Shown: piece after piece, positions 12,009 to 24,416 of the stretch
Numbering within the stretch: position 1 is the first letter of the stretch
Layout: each line of letters begins with the position of its first letter
Source of the DNA: Bimastos eiseni
Lineage: Eukaryota; Annelida; Clitellata; Crassiclitellata; Lumbricidae
DNA length: 64,000 nucleotides
Direction: 5' to 3'
Assembly: GCA_959347315.1 (NCBI GenBank)
Contig: OY365811.1
Location: 37,919,846-37,983,845, forward strand
Position numbers and translations under genes: made by a program
Notes under the pieces: model-generated
The model's database searches: none
Seen by the model: only the letters and a program-made list of their open reading frames with translations
What the model was told of the DNA's origin: nothing

Positions 12009-12081
12009 GTATATATATGTATATATATGTATATATATATATATATGTATGTATATGTATGTATATATATATATATATATA
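11970..12081. repeat. (TA)n/(TATG)n microsatellite
   Basis: TA repeats interrupted by TATG units, about 110 bp. Open frames in this stretch, made of Tyr/Ile or Met/Tyr, are artefacts of the repeat. Confidence 0.95.
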
Positions 12082-12181
12082 TAAAGTAGAGAGTAACATG
12101 GTGACAAAATTTATCCTATCCCCATCTGGAGTATCCTCACTCCATCCTCACCCATTCCATGCAAGAATTCTAACAAGATAA

Positions 12182-12187
12182 AATAAA
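12182..12187 (+). terminator. Candidate polyadenylation signal for TFAP4
   Basis: First AATAAA downstream of the TFAP4 stop codon, about 830 bp away. Another lies near 12471. Use of either is inferred. Confidence 0.35.
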
Positions 12188-12487
12188 GCGCACGTGCGAT
12201 AAAATATTCTGTTTAAACATTCATTCATGAAATACATAATACTAAACTGAAATTAGCGGCTACCGCGGACATTACCTAGCTTGTATTACTACCTTCACGG
12301 TATTACCGCGGGCTTTGTTGTCATCCGCACGTTGTCAACCGCCCATTTTGACACCTTTACCGTTGTATTACCGCTTTTCCCAATCGCAGTGTCGCCCTCT
12401 TGTGCTAAGGTATACATTCTGTTCTGTGTTACATTGATTCGTTCCATTGTGTTGCAGTTTCGGATATCTGAATAAATCTTATATAAC

Positions 12488-13012
12488 GATTTCATGTTTA
12501 AAACTTCATGAAACTATTATAAACAGGAATAATGTACTCGTTAAAAGATTTATCAATTTCATTAGTCCACCGTAGTTATAACCACTATCCAGTGTAGGAA
12601 AAAACCCAATGAACCCAGAGAACTTCCTCTCATCAAGTGTGGGGACAACCTAGTGACCTGACGGACCTCCCCTCAATTAAAATGCCTCTTTGAAAATGAC
12701 GCAGTGTACTAATGAGACCGAATACTGCCGAATATATATATATATATATATATCTACTGTATACATTCATATTATCCGGGTCAACAGACGGGTAGTAGTT
12801 CATTAACGACCTTATTCACGATGTTGGTGTTTTATTTTGTTGGTGGTCTTGGCCTGCCCACGACCACAAACGGGTAGGGGAAGTGGTCCAAAGTAGGTCA
12901 CGTTCTGTGGACATCTTTTATGGACGATCCATGATTATATATATATACGTTTATATACATATATATTAATTTTTGTGGTGATATATTAATGCATAGCAAT
13001 ATGTGTATATTT
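12488..13012. other. Intergenic, no gene seen
   Basis: Short TA microsatellites near 12734-12752 and 12935-12965 and otherwise unassigned sequence. No exon or RNA gene is supported. Confidence 0.5.
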
Positions 13013-13200
13013 GGTGTAGTGGTAATGACAAATAAGCTTGAATTTCGATTCAAACCCTGATCTTACTTGTAATCTAGCAACTAACAACTTAGCAGAATGC
13101 GTGGCAGCTGGCAAGCACTACTGGAGTTCAGTACCTGAATGGCTAGACAATTGTGCTAACTCACTCAGTCTGGCGTCCTTTGAGGATAGGTGAAAGGGTT
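13013..13200 (+). mobile_element. tRNA-derived SINE
   Basis: An A-box-like GTGTAGTGGTAATGAC is followed about 35 bp later by a B-box-like TTCGATTCAAACCCTG, in tRNA spacing. An unrelated body follows and ends near CTCACTCAGTCTGGC. This is the architecture of a Pol III SINE. Confidence 0.6.
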
Positions 13201-13559
13201 TCCATCGATTTCTGTTGAATAATTATCGGACTTGAAAAACCAATTGAAGAAACGATTAGTATGTGATTATTACAATTAGTATTGACTACTTCGTTAACCA
13301 CATTTACAGTATAAATAACTTCTATCTTTTTCTATCTTTCTTGGCATTGACTTCTCAGAGGAGTTTGGTCAGCCTCCAGGACTTCGTGCTGTTGTGCAAA
13401 ACTTCCTAGATGAGTCCATCCCGGAAGAAACAAACGGCGCTTGTTGAATGTTGAAGATTCCAAAGCCACGCCAGTGCAAGAACATAAGGGACAAAACGAA
13501 AGGCCCCTATAGTTGCAAAGCTTGACCCCGTGTCATCCAAGAAGGATAGAGATGAGCTG

Positions 13560-14600
13560 CTACCAGAGGCGGCGATTTAGGGGAGGGGAAAGAATGGAGC
13601 GGTCCCCTCCGCATTTTCTTGTGGACGGGATGGGGCTGCTTAATTATTCCTCAATATTTCATAAGTACTTCTTCATATGTATAGTAAATTTCTACAGTTT
13701 TACTTTTTGCTTGAGAATCGAATTTGTTGTAACGACCTACCCCAAGACCAATTTTTTTCGACCTCCCCAAAAACTCGGCAACACGAGCAAGTCTTCGCCT
13801 GTCTGCCAACCCGCCAACTATACAAATGTTTGCTGATAGGTTTCTCAGAGGTTATCTCTCGTGACCACTAGTATGAGGAATATGGAACCAAGCATCAAGG
13901 CACTTCTAGAAGAAGAGCTGACTGGAAATGATAGGCCTAGGCCCTATATAAATGCTTGATTACATTACATTGCATAGTATAAAATACCAGTAAATGCTAA
14001 CCATTGAGTTTGAAAGGCTATGGGACCTGAAACAGACAACGACGAGGCCTATAAAACCGTTACAGCGATGGTCTTTTCCAGGAGCCATCCATCTAGAACT
14101 CATAGGACCTTGCTGTATGCCGAGGCTATAATTCCAAAGCACCTTGGGGTTTACCAAATAGAGAACTGGTTGGAGGGTTAAGTGAGCTGTGGCACTGGAC
14201 ATTGGTGCCGCATGGTATAAACCAAATCCTGCACGGAATCATTTTAACGACGCCGAAGTATATTGGAATTGGAGCAGCTTTAAATTTATGAAACGATTAC
14301 AACGTACAACCGCTGCTTTGAGTGGAAGATTCATTGGTATCATATTATCCAGCGTAGCAGAACCCACCCACATCGTTCAAGAAAACATAACTGTCTCCTG
14401 AACATTTCGCATATTGCTTCAGTTGATTTCCCAGTGAAGGGTAAGGACATGGATAGCAGTCTCCTTTGAGTGATGAAGGCAAACCCCCGGTCCCCAGTGT
14501 CAGGAAGGCAAGATATTTCCCCCCTAAGACTAAAAAATAGTCCCCTACCTGAAATTTGAGGCATTTACCTCCGCACGCCCCCGCTCGATAGACCCAACTC
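13560..14600. repeat. Fragments of CAGAGGCGG- and CAGTGGCG-type elements
   Basis: CCAGAGGCGGCGATTTAGG at 13563 resembles the left end of the element at 51346-51490. The stretch around 14505-14555 (AGGCAAGATATTTCCCCCC, then CTAAGACTAAAAAATAG) is an inverted, diverged piece of the element at 15786-15937. The rest of the interval has no recognised gene. Confidence 0.5.
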
Positions 14601-15036
14601 TATACCTGTAACGTCTGTAAAACAATAGGTTATACCCAGTGCATGTTTCAAACTAGGCAAGAGTTCACAATGTTGACCTTCTTGTGCTAGAAAACGTTGG
14701 GAACGACCACTGAGTCTGGATATTAGAATTCATCCAGAATGCTAGGCCTACATGAAAACGGCAATAACAAAGAACGCCTCTGCTGCGCTTTGACGGTCTC
14801 TGATGATCGAGACTCGTGAATGATCCACAGTTTTGTAATCATCAGTGACTTCAGTGTTCTGGAACAGTGGAGCGAACCTTCTACAACATCTTCTGAAGGC
14901 TCAACGGACGGAAGGCCCATATGCATCTCAGATTCTCAGTAGAGGTAGAGTGCCTTAAAAAGTCATTAAGCAGCAAAGGCAAAACCTCTTAAACTTCTTA
15001 GCACCACGTGTGATGCAGGTTCCAGTTCTGGCTGAC

Positions 15037-15213
15037 CGCTCGGGTGGTTCTTCCGGCGTTTGTCGTTGTGGGCCTTTCTGTCTGGAATGACTTTTCCTTC
15101 TCTACTGGCAAAGCCAATGTCGGGCATCCCCCTCCTCGGATACCGTATTCGCTGAAGGCGTATCTATTTAGCCGGTTCTTCCGCACTGAGAGCAGTGTCT
15201 CTGAATAGTCCAT
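15037..15213 (+). pseudogene. LINE reverse transcriptase C-terminal fragment
   Basis: An open stretch on the plus strand encodes VVGLSVWNDFSF, then LKAYLFSRFF, and a stop. This matches the common end of non-LTR retrotransposon polyproteins (GPSVWNDLP...KSFLKTYLF). It is a truncated 5'-deleted copy followed by a microsatellite. The LINE clade cannot be assigned from this piece. Confidence 0.65.
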
Positions 15214-15220
15214 AGGCATA

Positions 15221-15235
15221 CTACTACTACTACCA

Positions 15236-15300
<65 letters not shown>

Positions 15301-15328
15301 ACTACTACCACTATTACTACTACTGCGA
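15221..15328. repeat. (ACT)n/(GCT)n trinucleotide tract
   Basis: ACTACT repeats, then about nine GCT units, then ACTACT again. The poly-Ala/Val open frame on the minus strand is an artefact of the repeat. Confidence 0.95.
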
Positions 15329-15785
15329 GAGGCGTTTCATAGCAGTCCACAAATACCATACGATACATTGAATTGAAAATCTATTATTTATTATATTGAA
15401 AGCAATCTATATTCCATATATAATTTAAATTTATAAATATGATATAAATATAGGATAAAGTCTATATATATAGGCCTGTACAGACTTCATTAAGAGCATT
15501 CTATATATATATATATACTAATAAAATTAATATACACATATATATAATGTATATATATATATATTATATATGGATTCTATGATGTTACTCAATGTATTCA
15601 TTTATTATTCATTCATTCATTCATTCATTCATTCAAGGCACCTCTGCTCCAAGATGTCTTCTCGGACTCTCTCGGCAAGTGTTTGTTGAAACTGTATGGA
15701 GTGTCCAAGGTTACATATATGCATGTATAATATTTGTATTTGTGTCATTATGTGATAATAACGCAAGAATACATATGTATGCATG

Positions 15786-15937
15786 CAGTGGCGTCCAAAT
15801 AGGGGGTCCCGATAAAAATGCCTCCAACCCGTAGGGGGATACTTTTTTGAGTCTTAGGGGGAGTATCTTGCCTTATTGACACTTGGGACCGGAGGCATTG
15901 CCTCCATTGCCCGCGGGAGGGGGGGTTGACGCCCCTG
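15786..15937. mobile_element. Short hAT-like MITE (CAGTGGCGTC ends)
   Basis: The left end is CAGTGGCGTCC and the right end is GACGCCCCTG, an inverted pair of the CAGNGGCG type seen in hAT elements. The length is 152 bp. The flanking 8-mers (TATGCATG and TATATATA) are only partly alike, so a target duplication is not proven. A diverged inverted piece lies near 14505-14555. Confidence 0.65.
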
Positions 15938-15939
15938 TA

Positions 15940-16570
15940 TATATAAACCTAAGTGTTCGTGAACATAGATGCATATATTTATTTTAGAAATATTTTTTGT
16001 GTATATATAAATACATGAAACTGTCTACCCACCTGTGTATGATTCATTTGTGTATATAATATATGAAGCTGTTTGTATGATTTCTGCTTTGATTGTGTGT
16101 TTACATAATATGTTTATAAAAGACCAGATATCTAAACACATGTTGTACTAAAGCATGTTTACTCAATCTAACCTCGCTCTGCTGAACTTAACGTTGCGAT
16201 CGGACATTCCTTGTATAAAGTAATGTCTAGGTTCTATCGAGACTACGTTCAGCACTTTTGATTTATACAATACATGTATACTCATGTACGTACACATTGC
16301 CATTAGATGCATAATTGTTTATGCAAAACCAGTACATACTTACTAGCATCCATGCCTACATTCCAACATATATGCATACTTGGACATGCATACCCAGATA
16401 TACATGACTAAGCATACATACCACTGCACGCATACATGCGTTATTATTCTAAGGACTTCAAAAGGGCGTATATATTACTAGGTAATAATGCTGAAGGCTT
16501 CGTCGGTGGTCGCTACGAAGTAAAATCTTGGAACGCCGAATTGTTGTTGTCTATTTTGTAATATTGTTCA
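15940..16570. other. Intergenic, no gene seen
   Basis: AT-rich sequence with many ACATAC/GCATAC words around 16330-16440 and no supported exon. Confidence 0.5.
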
Positions 16571-16575
16571 TTATT

Positions 16576-16576
16576 A

Positions 16577-16614
<38 letters not shown>
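16576..16614. repeat. (TA)n microsatellite
   Basis: About 40 bp of pure TA repeat. Confidence 0.95.
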
Positions 16615-16620
<6 letters not shown>

Positions 16621-16795
16621 TTGCTTCATGTGATATGCAAGTATATATGTAATATATATATATATATATTTGTGAGTGGGTGTGTGATGTTTGAATTTTG
16701 GTTGTGCAAAAAGTTGAGCTTCAAGTGCTTTGAATGGTTTTCTATTATTTGTGTAAGGTTGAATACATCAATGATTGAGACTAACTGACTTAACC

Positions 16796-17224
16796 TGTCT
16801 GTCTGTGTCGGTCTGTGTCTGTCTGTGTCTATCTGTGTCTGTCTGTCTGTCTGACGATGATTCAACGGTTCATACACATGAACCAGACAGACAGAAATGT
16901 CTGAATCATCATACTCGCAATCCGCAAACAGATTTTTGCGATCCTTCTTCCATTCATCCCGTCGTTCACCGTTTCTGAAAACCCCTTTCCGCTCTAGCGA
17001 CCCGTGAACTTGCAACAAATCGATGGCCTGACAAAGAGACGGAGACACAGACACGGAGAAACGGACAGACAGAGTGACGTATACACTGCCAGACAGACAA
17101 ACGCAGCAGGAAAGTGAGAGGAGGATGCACAACCATGGATTCTGAAAGCGCGAGAGTCTACGCGCGATAAAGAACGAAACAGACAGACAGACAGACAGAC
17201 AGACAGATAGACAGACAGACAGAC
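16796..17224. repeat. (TCTG)n and (CAGA)n tracts in opposite orientation
   Basis: A TCTG tract at 16796-16853 is complementary to CAGA tracts at 17040-17100 and 17181-17224. A small palindrome, GGTTCAT-ACAC-ATGAACC, lies near 16868. The Cys/Leu/Ser or Thr/Asp/Arg frames here are repeat artefacts. Confidence 0.85.
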
Positions 17225-17893
17225 CAGACAGAGATGTTATTCATGTGTCGCATGAATGAAATACCGACGAGGTTTCACATCAATGAAATTCCGACGAATT
17301 TTCTGACATAGAGTGACGTCAGAGTGTTTGAAGTCAACGGAAGGGATTCGTATTCTTTGGAATGTCTTGGTCGCGTAGTGCCTTCTATCGTCTTTGTCCT
17401 TTTGCCTTCCTTTGAGCTCTTTAGTGCTTTGGACGATATGCTGTCGTCGATACCACTTTATTAACCTGTCAATTTTATTCTTCAAGATCAACGGATTAGC
17501 TTACTAAAGGGTATACTGCACTCGACTATAGACTCCGCAAAGGGAACAGAGTAATGACGACTGTGGGTGGAGAGGAATCTAAATTACGTCATTTCCAGAG
17601 TTTCTTCTTCTATGGCGACCTCTGGCGTATCTTATTTTGTCTTACCTTCGTCATGCGTGCCATCCTTACTTTATGGCCTTGACGGTCATGCATACCTGAC
17701 ACCATCCTAAGACTACCTTTTTTGACAACCCATTTGATTTGACTCGCGCTCTTGAATACGCTGGTGCCCTGCACTTGCCTTTCGAGTGGCGCTTTAAAAG
17801 TTGGAGATTCTGAAACTTGATTGCCAGCATTCAGAAGCTGGTTCTCTTTGCATGAGTTCTAATAGATATCGATGCATAAGTTGGTAAGTTTGT

Positions 17894-17895
<2 letters not shown>
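17225..17895. other. Intergenic, no gene seen
   Basis: No exon or repeat family is recognised. Confidence 0.45.
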
Positions 17896-17897
<2 letters not shown>

Positions 17898-17930
<33 letters not shown>

Positions 17931-17960
17931 TATATATATATTAATATATATATATATATA
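17898..17960. repeat. TA-rich microsatellite
   Basis: TA repeats interrupted by ATTAAT, self-complementary over about 60 bp. Confidence 0.9.
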
Positions 17961-18169
17961 GCCAGGAATGATGTCATGTTAGAAATTTATGGGAAAATCT
18001 GCTCGATGTTCCACCCCTATTTTTCTTCTGACCCCTCTGACCACCCCATTTTGTATAAGCTAGAACCGCCACTGGCACTGCATGGTCAGGCCTCTTCAAT
18101 ACCACTCTGTCTCCCCACCGACAGTGTATAAGCTCGGTGTACTCATTCAAAGCGAATTCGTTAGAGGTC

Positions 18170-18285
18170 GTAAGCGGCACTGACTCCTTGAAACAAAAAT
18201 TAATGTCTTCCTTTGGTGAGAAACAGAACTCCAGAAACTTCTACCGACAGTCGAGCACCCTAACCACTAGACTATACAGCGCCCC
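18170..18285 (-). mobile_element. tRNA-derived SINE fragment
   Basis: On the minus strand GTATAGTCTAGTGGTTAGG reads as an A box of a tRNA-like head, followed by GTGCTCGACTGTCGG. The B box is degraded. It resembles the heads of the SINEs at 58070-58300 and 58655-58876. Confidence 0.5.
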
Positions 18286-18934
18286 TTATCACCTGCTGGC
18301 GTTATCTCATCCTTCATCAACGACGATGAGATGACCTCACATGCTGCTGACGATACAAAGACAAAGGAGACGAGAAAGAACTGATTGATCAATTAGTTAT
18401 AAGGTCGTTGTATTCTAATTAAGATACTTCTAGGCGATTAGTACAGCTGCACTTGCTAAGCATCGATCTGCGTTTGAAGAATGAGAGAAGTGGGGAAATG
18501 AAGAGCCAAAATGGGAGGCTGTGGAGCTGAGGGTCACCTCTGTGGTCACCCTGGGGTTGGGACGTAGAAATCATGTATGTATGCAAACACGCTGGACAAT
18601 AATGCTAGTTTAAACTGCATTATATAGATGTATTGGCCCATATCTCTGTCTGTCTGTCTTTGTCCGTCTTCGTCTGTCGGTCGATCTGTTTCTGTATATT
18701 TGCAATTTATGTCTATCTCTGTCTCTTCCAGTGATGTACATGTTTATTAATCTCCTATAGTTCAGAAAGCGCAGTAACGGATGGTAATTATAATGTACGT
18801 ACGTACAGCGGAAAATTTATATAGCGCCCCATTACAGAGTACCTCTCCAAAGCGCCTAAATGATGGAGAGATATGATGCAATTGTGAATTTTTATTATCA
18901 ACCTTGATTGGGGTCGAAATTTAAGATGTTGCCC

Positions 18935-19172
18935 CTGCCTGATCTATCCTATATCCCTTGACCTGGAGTCGAACCTCCTCAAACCGCTTCTCCTGAAATC
19001 CAACCCTATACCCTTGGACCGACACAAAAGAAGAATCAAGAGGTCGCCTGGTGAGAATTTCTGGGCATCAGGATAGATATTCCGCACTATATCAACGCCC
19101 TTGTATCTGATGCTGAGGTCCAGTCTCTCTGGCCCCACGACCGATGGGTCGTGGGGTCAGAGAGATTGGACC
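18935..19172. repeat. Dispersed repeat with terminal hairpin, copy 1
   Basis: GAGAATTTCTGGGCATC and CACTATATCAACG(C/G)CCTT are shared in order with 45712-45830, which shows a dispersed family. This copy ends in a 26-bp-stem hairpin at 19117-19172. Tract words GAGTCGAACCTCC (about 18968) look like a decayed Pol III B box, so it may be a SINE. Confidence 0.55.
19117..19172 (+). other. 26-bp perfect-length hairpin
   Basis: The left arm 19117-19142 and right arm 19147-19172 are reverse complements at 24 of 26 positions, with a GATG loop. Both mismatches are C-to-T in the right arm, so an RNA read from the plus strand would keep them as G-U pairs. Confidence 0.85.
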
Positions 19173-19498
19173 CACCCCGAGCAAATCGGTCACCGTCTGT
19201 ATCTGATAGTTATAAAACGTGAGATTTCAGGCAAGTTATACACACCGAATCGGCAGCTCCTAGATTCTTACAAAAGCCGAGTTGTTGAAATTTGTTTCCT
19301 AATATTATGAATTCAACAAAACCAAAGAAATGGTGTTGGTGCAGGTTCAACAGATTGCTAAATTCATAGCAAGAGCGAATCCAGGGGAGGTACTGGATGG
19401 TCATTACGCCTCCAGCTCGGATGGAGTGGCGTTGAAGCCTAGGGTTAGCATGCTCTACTGCAGGAAGCTATGGGGCTAGTGTATAGAACTGCAGCAGA

Positions 19499-19625
19499 TG
19501 TAGGCGGCGATCTCGTTTGACAGATGGGGGGACACCCAATAAGAGGGGTAGGAAATTTGAGGGGACACACATATAATGTGTCCCATCTCCGTAAAAGGTG
19601 GGGGAATTTGCCCCCCTCGACCCTC
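19499..19625. repeat. CAGAGGCGGC-type dispersed element, copy
   Basis: TAGGCGGCGATCTCGTTTG, then GAGGGGTAGGAAAT, then GTAAAAGGTGGGGGAATTTG, run in the same order and spacing as 51346-51475. The terminal CAGAGGCGG of the better copy suggests a non-autonomous hAT-like element. Confidence 0.7.
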
Positions 19626-19639
19626 TGAACTATTGTAAT

Positions 19640-21010
19640 GTAACAATTTATATAACAGTAGCAGGGAAGATGCCGGTCGAGAGAACGGCGTGGTGGGCGG
19701 GATTAATGAAGGGCTTGGCAGCGGATGAGGAATTAGACTAAATACCATAATTAAGCTTATTAATTGGTAGGAATTATGATTACGCCTGTATAATATTGTG
19801 GGCTATGTAGACAGCACAGAGGCGAAGGTTATCGTGTGAGGGATGGGTTGAGATGACAGATCGGATGTGTTATCAGATGAGATATGGGTTGAGACGATAG
19901 ATGAAATGCGTCAATATGAGAAATGGGAAGTATTACGATATGAAGCTTATCAAGGACCTATTCCACATAGGACTGGAAAATCCCAATGTAACGCCGTGTC
20001 ACTAGTTCTGAGCGATAATCGGGAAAAAAAACCTCACATCCTTTTGACATAATCTGATTCATTACCTTTTAGTAATGAAGATAAATTTTTGACGAATAGC
20101 TATGTCAGCAAATTAAAACAATGCCGTTGGAGGTTTAAAACATCATATTTTAAAATAGAAGTTTAAAATAGGACGACATCTATGTTTAAGATGAAGCGTG
20201 TAACCATAAAAAGGAATTTGACGAGTAACAATTCCCTTAATATAGATTCCTTGGAGGCTCATTGAAGAGAGATTGACCAATTGCATCGGCTAAAATAAGA
20301 ATACAGCGATTGGCTGAGATAAGAGACAATCTAAGGTTATATGGAAAAAGCTTAATCATATTCGAGAAATAATCGCTTCAGACGACAATCCATCTATTCC
20401 TATCACAGTGTCAAAATGGTGCTATAGAAGTCAGACGAACTGATAGATATGCCCCAGTCAACGACAATTGACACAACGGCAACTTGTTTTTCTCGACCTC
20501 GTCATATGAAAGGTGATACGGGAGATGACTGGGCGTAAAACTGATACAGTTTAAGCTCCGCTCGATAGGTGGCTAATCCAAATCCAATCTCTAATCTCAT
20601 CCGGATTAAATCAGTGATAGGCTTACAGTACAATGCTTCAGAATTCATCGCCGTCAATATGACGAAGTACGCATCTGTAGTGTTGAATTTTTCAAAGTCC
20701 AGCCGTCTTTATTTCTAAAGTATAGACGTGTTTACGTTTATACATTTATAGGCCTACATAAATGGGTCATGTATATCATGTACCGTATATAATTGTATAT
20801 GTGTAAATATGAATATATATATATATACATATATATATTGTACATATATACGTATGTGTGTGTGTGCATGCACGTGTGTGTGCTTGCGTACACAATTGTA
20901 CATCTACGTTATGGTCTCGCATGCATAATTATATGCTTGCATATTTTGACCTAATTGTAGGAACTGGAAAGACGTTAATGACTTCGGATACTAATATATG
21001 TCCGATTGCA
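19640..21010. other. Intergenic, no gene seen
   Basis: Contains a TA/TATG run and (TG)n near 20815-20880. No exon or RNA gene is supported. Confidence 0.5.
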
Positions 21011-21017
21011 CTGATTA

Positions 21018-21517
21018 GGGACCATCCACATATTACGCACGCAAAAAAAATCGGATTTTCGGACCCCGTCTCCCTCTGTTGCACAGCGTACATTTCGTGG
21101 ACCCCTCCCCCTTGCGTACGTACACCTAAGCTCTACCCCGCACCCCCATTGCAAAGACTAATTAGCTAAAGACATCTATAAGACATTGATTTTACCATAA
21201 TAGACTATTCATTATGTTGAGCATCATATTTAACAGCTGAAATTTGTCACCTGTTAGGAAGAAATAAAACACTAACAACACTTGCATTTTGAAAAGTCTT
21301 AATGTTATATAATATTAATCAGATTATGCAGGAATATAGTCTGTGATTAGGTTTACAGTTCTGATTTTAATATTCCGTTATGTGGACGTCATAATTAGAG
21401 TTATATTTGCGTACATATTTTCTGGACCTCCTTCCCCCAACGCATGCACCCGTACGCAAAATCGCCGACATTCGAACCCCCCTCCCCTAGCTGCGTACGT
21501 AATATGTGGACGGCCCC
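21018..21517. mobile_element. Harbinger-like MITE, copy 2
   Basis: Starts GGGACCATCCACATATTACG and ends CGTAATATGTGGACGGCCCC, a clear inverted pair, flanked by TTA at 21015-21017 and 21518-21520. It is 500 bp long, shares ends and interior with 8264-8691, and has no transposase. Confidence 0.8.
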
Positions 21518-21529
21518 TTACATCCCATG

Positions 21530-22310
21530 CGTTATAATATAAACATTCACGGCAGCATTTGTGTATGCTACAATGTAGGCATGTATACGCATGCTTGTAT
21601 ATAAGTTCTTTACGTGAATATCCATGTGTGTGTGTGTGTAGGTGAGTGTGTGGAAAGGTGCAGGCCTATACGTAATATGTGCGTTAATTGAATTTTAGCC
21701 TATGCTACACGTTGGACTACATCATTACGCATAAGAACGGCCTACCACAGAAGCCTATAGACAGCCTATAAAGAATAAACATACGGTCCATTAATATATG
21801 CCTGTAAAATTTGGCCTTAATTGACACGCAGAAAAATACGACCTATAGCTTTACAATAGACACAACAAGTCCGGGGGGCTACACTCAGACGGCCTACAGG
21901 ACTGTTAGGCCTATGCGTCCTATAAATAGAGTAATAGACTCATATTAGCGCGCAGACGCTTTCTATCATGACCTTGGGCCATTTTTCTGCGCAGTTTTTA
22001 TTAGTCTACTTCAACCAACGACATGAGCGGTAATTACGCTACAACCATCGCACACGCGCAGAACGCACACGCCCAAATAAGCCCAAAATCTCCGGTGTCC
22101 GTAATAATATGCATACGCCCGTCTCTAATTATGTGGCGCCAGATTTAAGTGCACACTAGGAGTGACCCAATAGGACGTAGGTCTAAAGGCTCAGACACTA
22201 GTGTTTAAAAATTATGCACGAAGCACGGAACTAAAATCAATCGGTCTGACGATTCGAGTCAGACGCCGCGAATGCATAGTAATTGCGATCATGTATGGCA
22301 TGGCCCTACA
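21530..22310. other. Intergenic, no gene seen
   Basis: Rich in AGGCCTA words, with a (TG)n run near 21626. Nothing coding is recognised. Confidence 0.5.
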
Positions 22311-22314
22311 TGTT

Positions 22315-22316
<2 letters not shown>

Positions 22317-22371
<55 letters not shown>
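22317..22371. repeat. (TA)n microsatellite
   Basis: About 54 bp of pure TA repeat, followed within 130 bp by imperfect CAGA repeats (22435-22550). Confidence 0.95.
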
Positions 22372-22376
<5 letters not shown>

Positions 22377-23459
22377 CAGTCGATTGATTGGCAGCAGGGC
22401 AGAGGCAGACGAGCGTCTAGAAAGACAACGAGAGAGACAGACAGTCAGGACTTACATACATATCCACATGTTGTACGAACCTACATGCACAGACAGATAG
22501 TATACAGACAGACACACAGGCAAACAGACAGACAGACAAACAGAAAGACACAAAGGTGTACTTGGCAGTCATCAGAGGTCATGATTATGTGTTATATACA
22601 CAAATAGGCCTATAGACATAGACAAGCACACGAACAGACACACACTCACACACACAAACACTGTGAAACACTCACACACACATAGAGAAGATAATGAATG
22701 CCTTGAAGCCTTACTGATTTAAACCTAATAAGATAATCTAAATGCTTTCACAAGCAGACTGAGGTTGCGTGTGCCACTGTTTGTATGCGTGCAGACATAG
22801 AAAGACACAGGGACACAGAAAGGACAAACAGAGGGGCAGACAGTACACCGTCCGACAAAGGGACAAAGAGACAGACCATCAAGCGGTCGACAGTTGGTTG
22901 GAGGTCGATTAGAAGATAATTGGACGATTGTTTGAGATCAAATTACGACGATTCTCATCGTTTCTCGTGTCCTATTCATCCCATCTAACACTGATTGAGA
23001 TCTAAAGCTTTTCGTGAATACTAAGTACATCTATGCAAATATGCTTCCCTCCCTCCCTCAAATTCTTCTTTCTCTGCTTCCCTTCCAGTTCATATTTTGA
23101 TCCATTCCTTCCTTTTTTCCTTTTCTTGATTTATTCCATACCTATCTCTTTCCCTTCCATAAATCCATTATCTCTCTGCCATCACCTGCCATCTATCAAT
23201 TACTCCCATTTTTCCAATGATCTCGCATTCCAACCCCCGTTACAAGCCTTGTCAATCTTTTTAATGTAATGTAGCCAAGCATTTACAAGCGCCCTCCAAG
23301 AGAATATATCAGACCAATACGTCATAATAATGAGGTCTGCTCTCATCCAGGATATGTCACAGGACAATGTATCTGGATATCTTCTCTGGCTTGAAACCGC
23401 TAAGGCTTCAGCAGAGCATCTAAAACACTGACTCGCGTGTTACTGCGTGCATCAATTAG

Positions 23460-23800
23460 TTCAGACTCCATGCATGGCTTCACTGGCTTCCTGTACAATT
23501 CAGAATAAGAACATATGAGACCCTACGACGAGCATTCCAGTAACATTCTGCTTGTTCAACCACTGCACTCTCATAGCCTTCCGCCACACGTTCTGCGCTC
23601 ATTGGGCAAGTCCCTAATCCCTAGGCGTCCATTGGTCGATCCGCCATGTGCCATCGACATGGGCTCTTGCACATTTCCATGTTGCTCCTGCTAACGAATT
23701 GAATTCAACGGATTACGATTAATATCCTCGATCATCCGACTTGAAGTGAATGTCGACTCTTGACAGACTCTAAAGAAGTCATTAGATTTGACTTGTAAAT
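23460..23800 (+). pseudogene. Decayed LINE 3' end
   Basis: The plus strand encodes, with frame breaks, WLHWLPVQFRIRTYET, the hallmark just downstream of non-LTR reverse transcriptase domains. Degraded PSATRS and VAPANELNS-like pieces follow, as expected in the C-terminal tail. No intact frame remains. Confidence 0.5.
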
Positions 23801-23954
23801 GGTAGTCTGAACAAGAGACGACTTGCAGTCTCCTCTTCATTCTCTCCCAACTCACATCCTGCCCCCTACCATCTTGGTAGGATGCAGGATGTGATCGCGA
23901 TCCTTCTGTCAATTCGATGTTCTACTACCTTTCACTGGGAAATCGAATGGCCCC

Positions 23955-24416
23955 GTCTATCAGGGGAGGAGAGTAGGTTGACCGCGGTAAACAAATTTTA
24001 GTGGGGGAGAATGGGCTTTTCTAGTCTTTGAGATGGGGATACACCAATTTAGATTCATGCAAGTCATCTCCTCCTAACAGTAACGTTCTAAATGCGTAGG
24101 CGTACGTCATGTGAGGCTGATTAAGACAATTGACATCTGACTTGCTGGTGGGTCGTGTTCTTTGCAATCCAACACGCAGACCGACGTTGACCCAGCAGTG
24201 GCCTAGCGTGGGTTTGAGTGGGCTGAGTTTTGGTTTCTAAATAGAGAGCAACGACCATGTGGATTCGCCCTCAATCCTTATTTCACTTTTCATTTAATTG
24301 GAGGCAACCCGTGCTATGCTGAATCTCCCAAGGTAGTCAACCTACCCCGATTGGCAATTGGCCCCATTCTCCCCCACTAAAAATCTTACCGCTGTCAACC
24401 TACTCTCCCACACCTG
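23955..24416. repeat. Foldback (long inverted repeat)
   Basis: The left arm around 23960-24014 contains GAGAGTAGGTTGACCGCGGT and TTTTAGTGGGGGAGAATGGG. The right arm around 24362-24416 is its reverse complement with few changes. The arms are about 55 bp with about 350 bp between them. It could be a MITE or a foldback element. I did not find a clear target duplication. Confidence 0.7.

Larger units (their letters stand above)
11349..12487 (+). other. Probable TFAP4 3' UTR and downstream
   Basis: This follows the stop codon directly. It holds the 23-bp minisatellite at 11501-11592, TA-rich runs at 11785-11875 and 11970-12080, and the first canonical AATAAA at 12182-12187. The extent of the UTR is inferred from that signal only. 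Confidence 0.5.
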
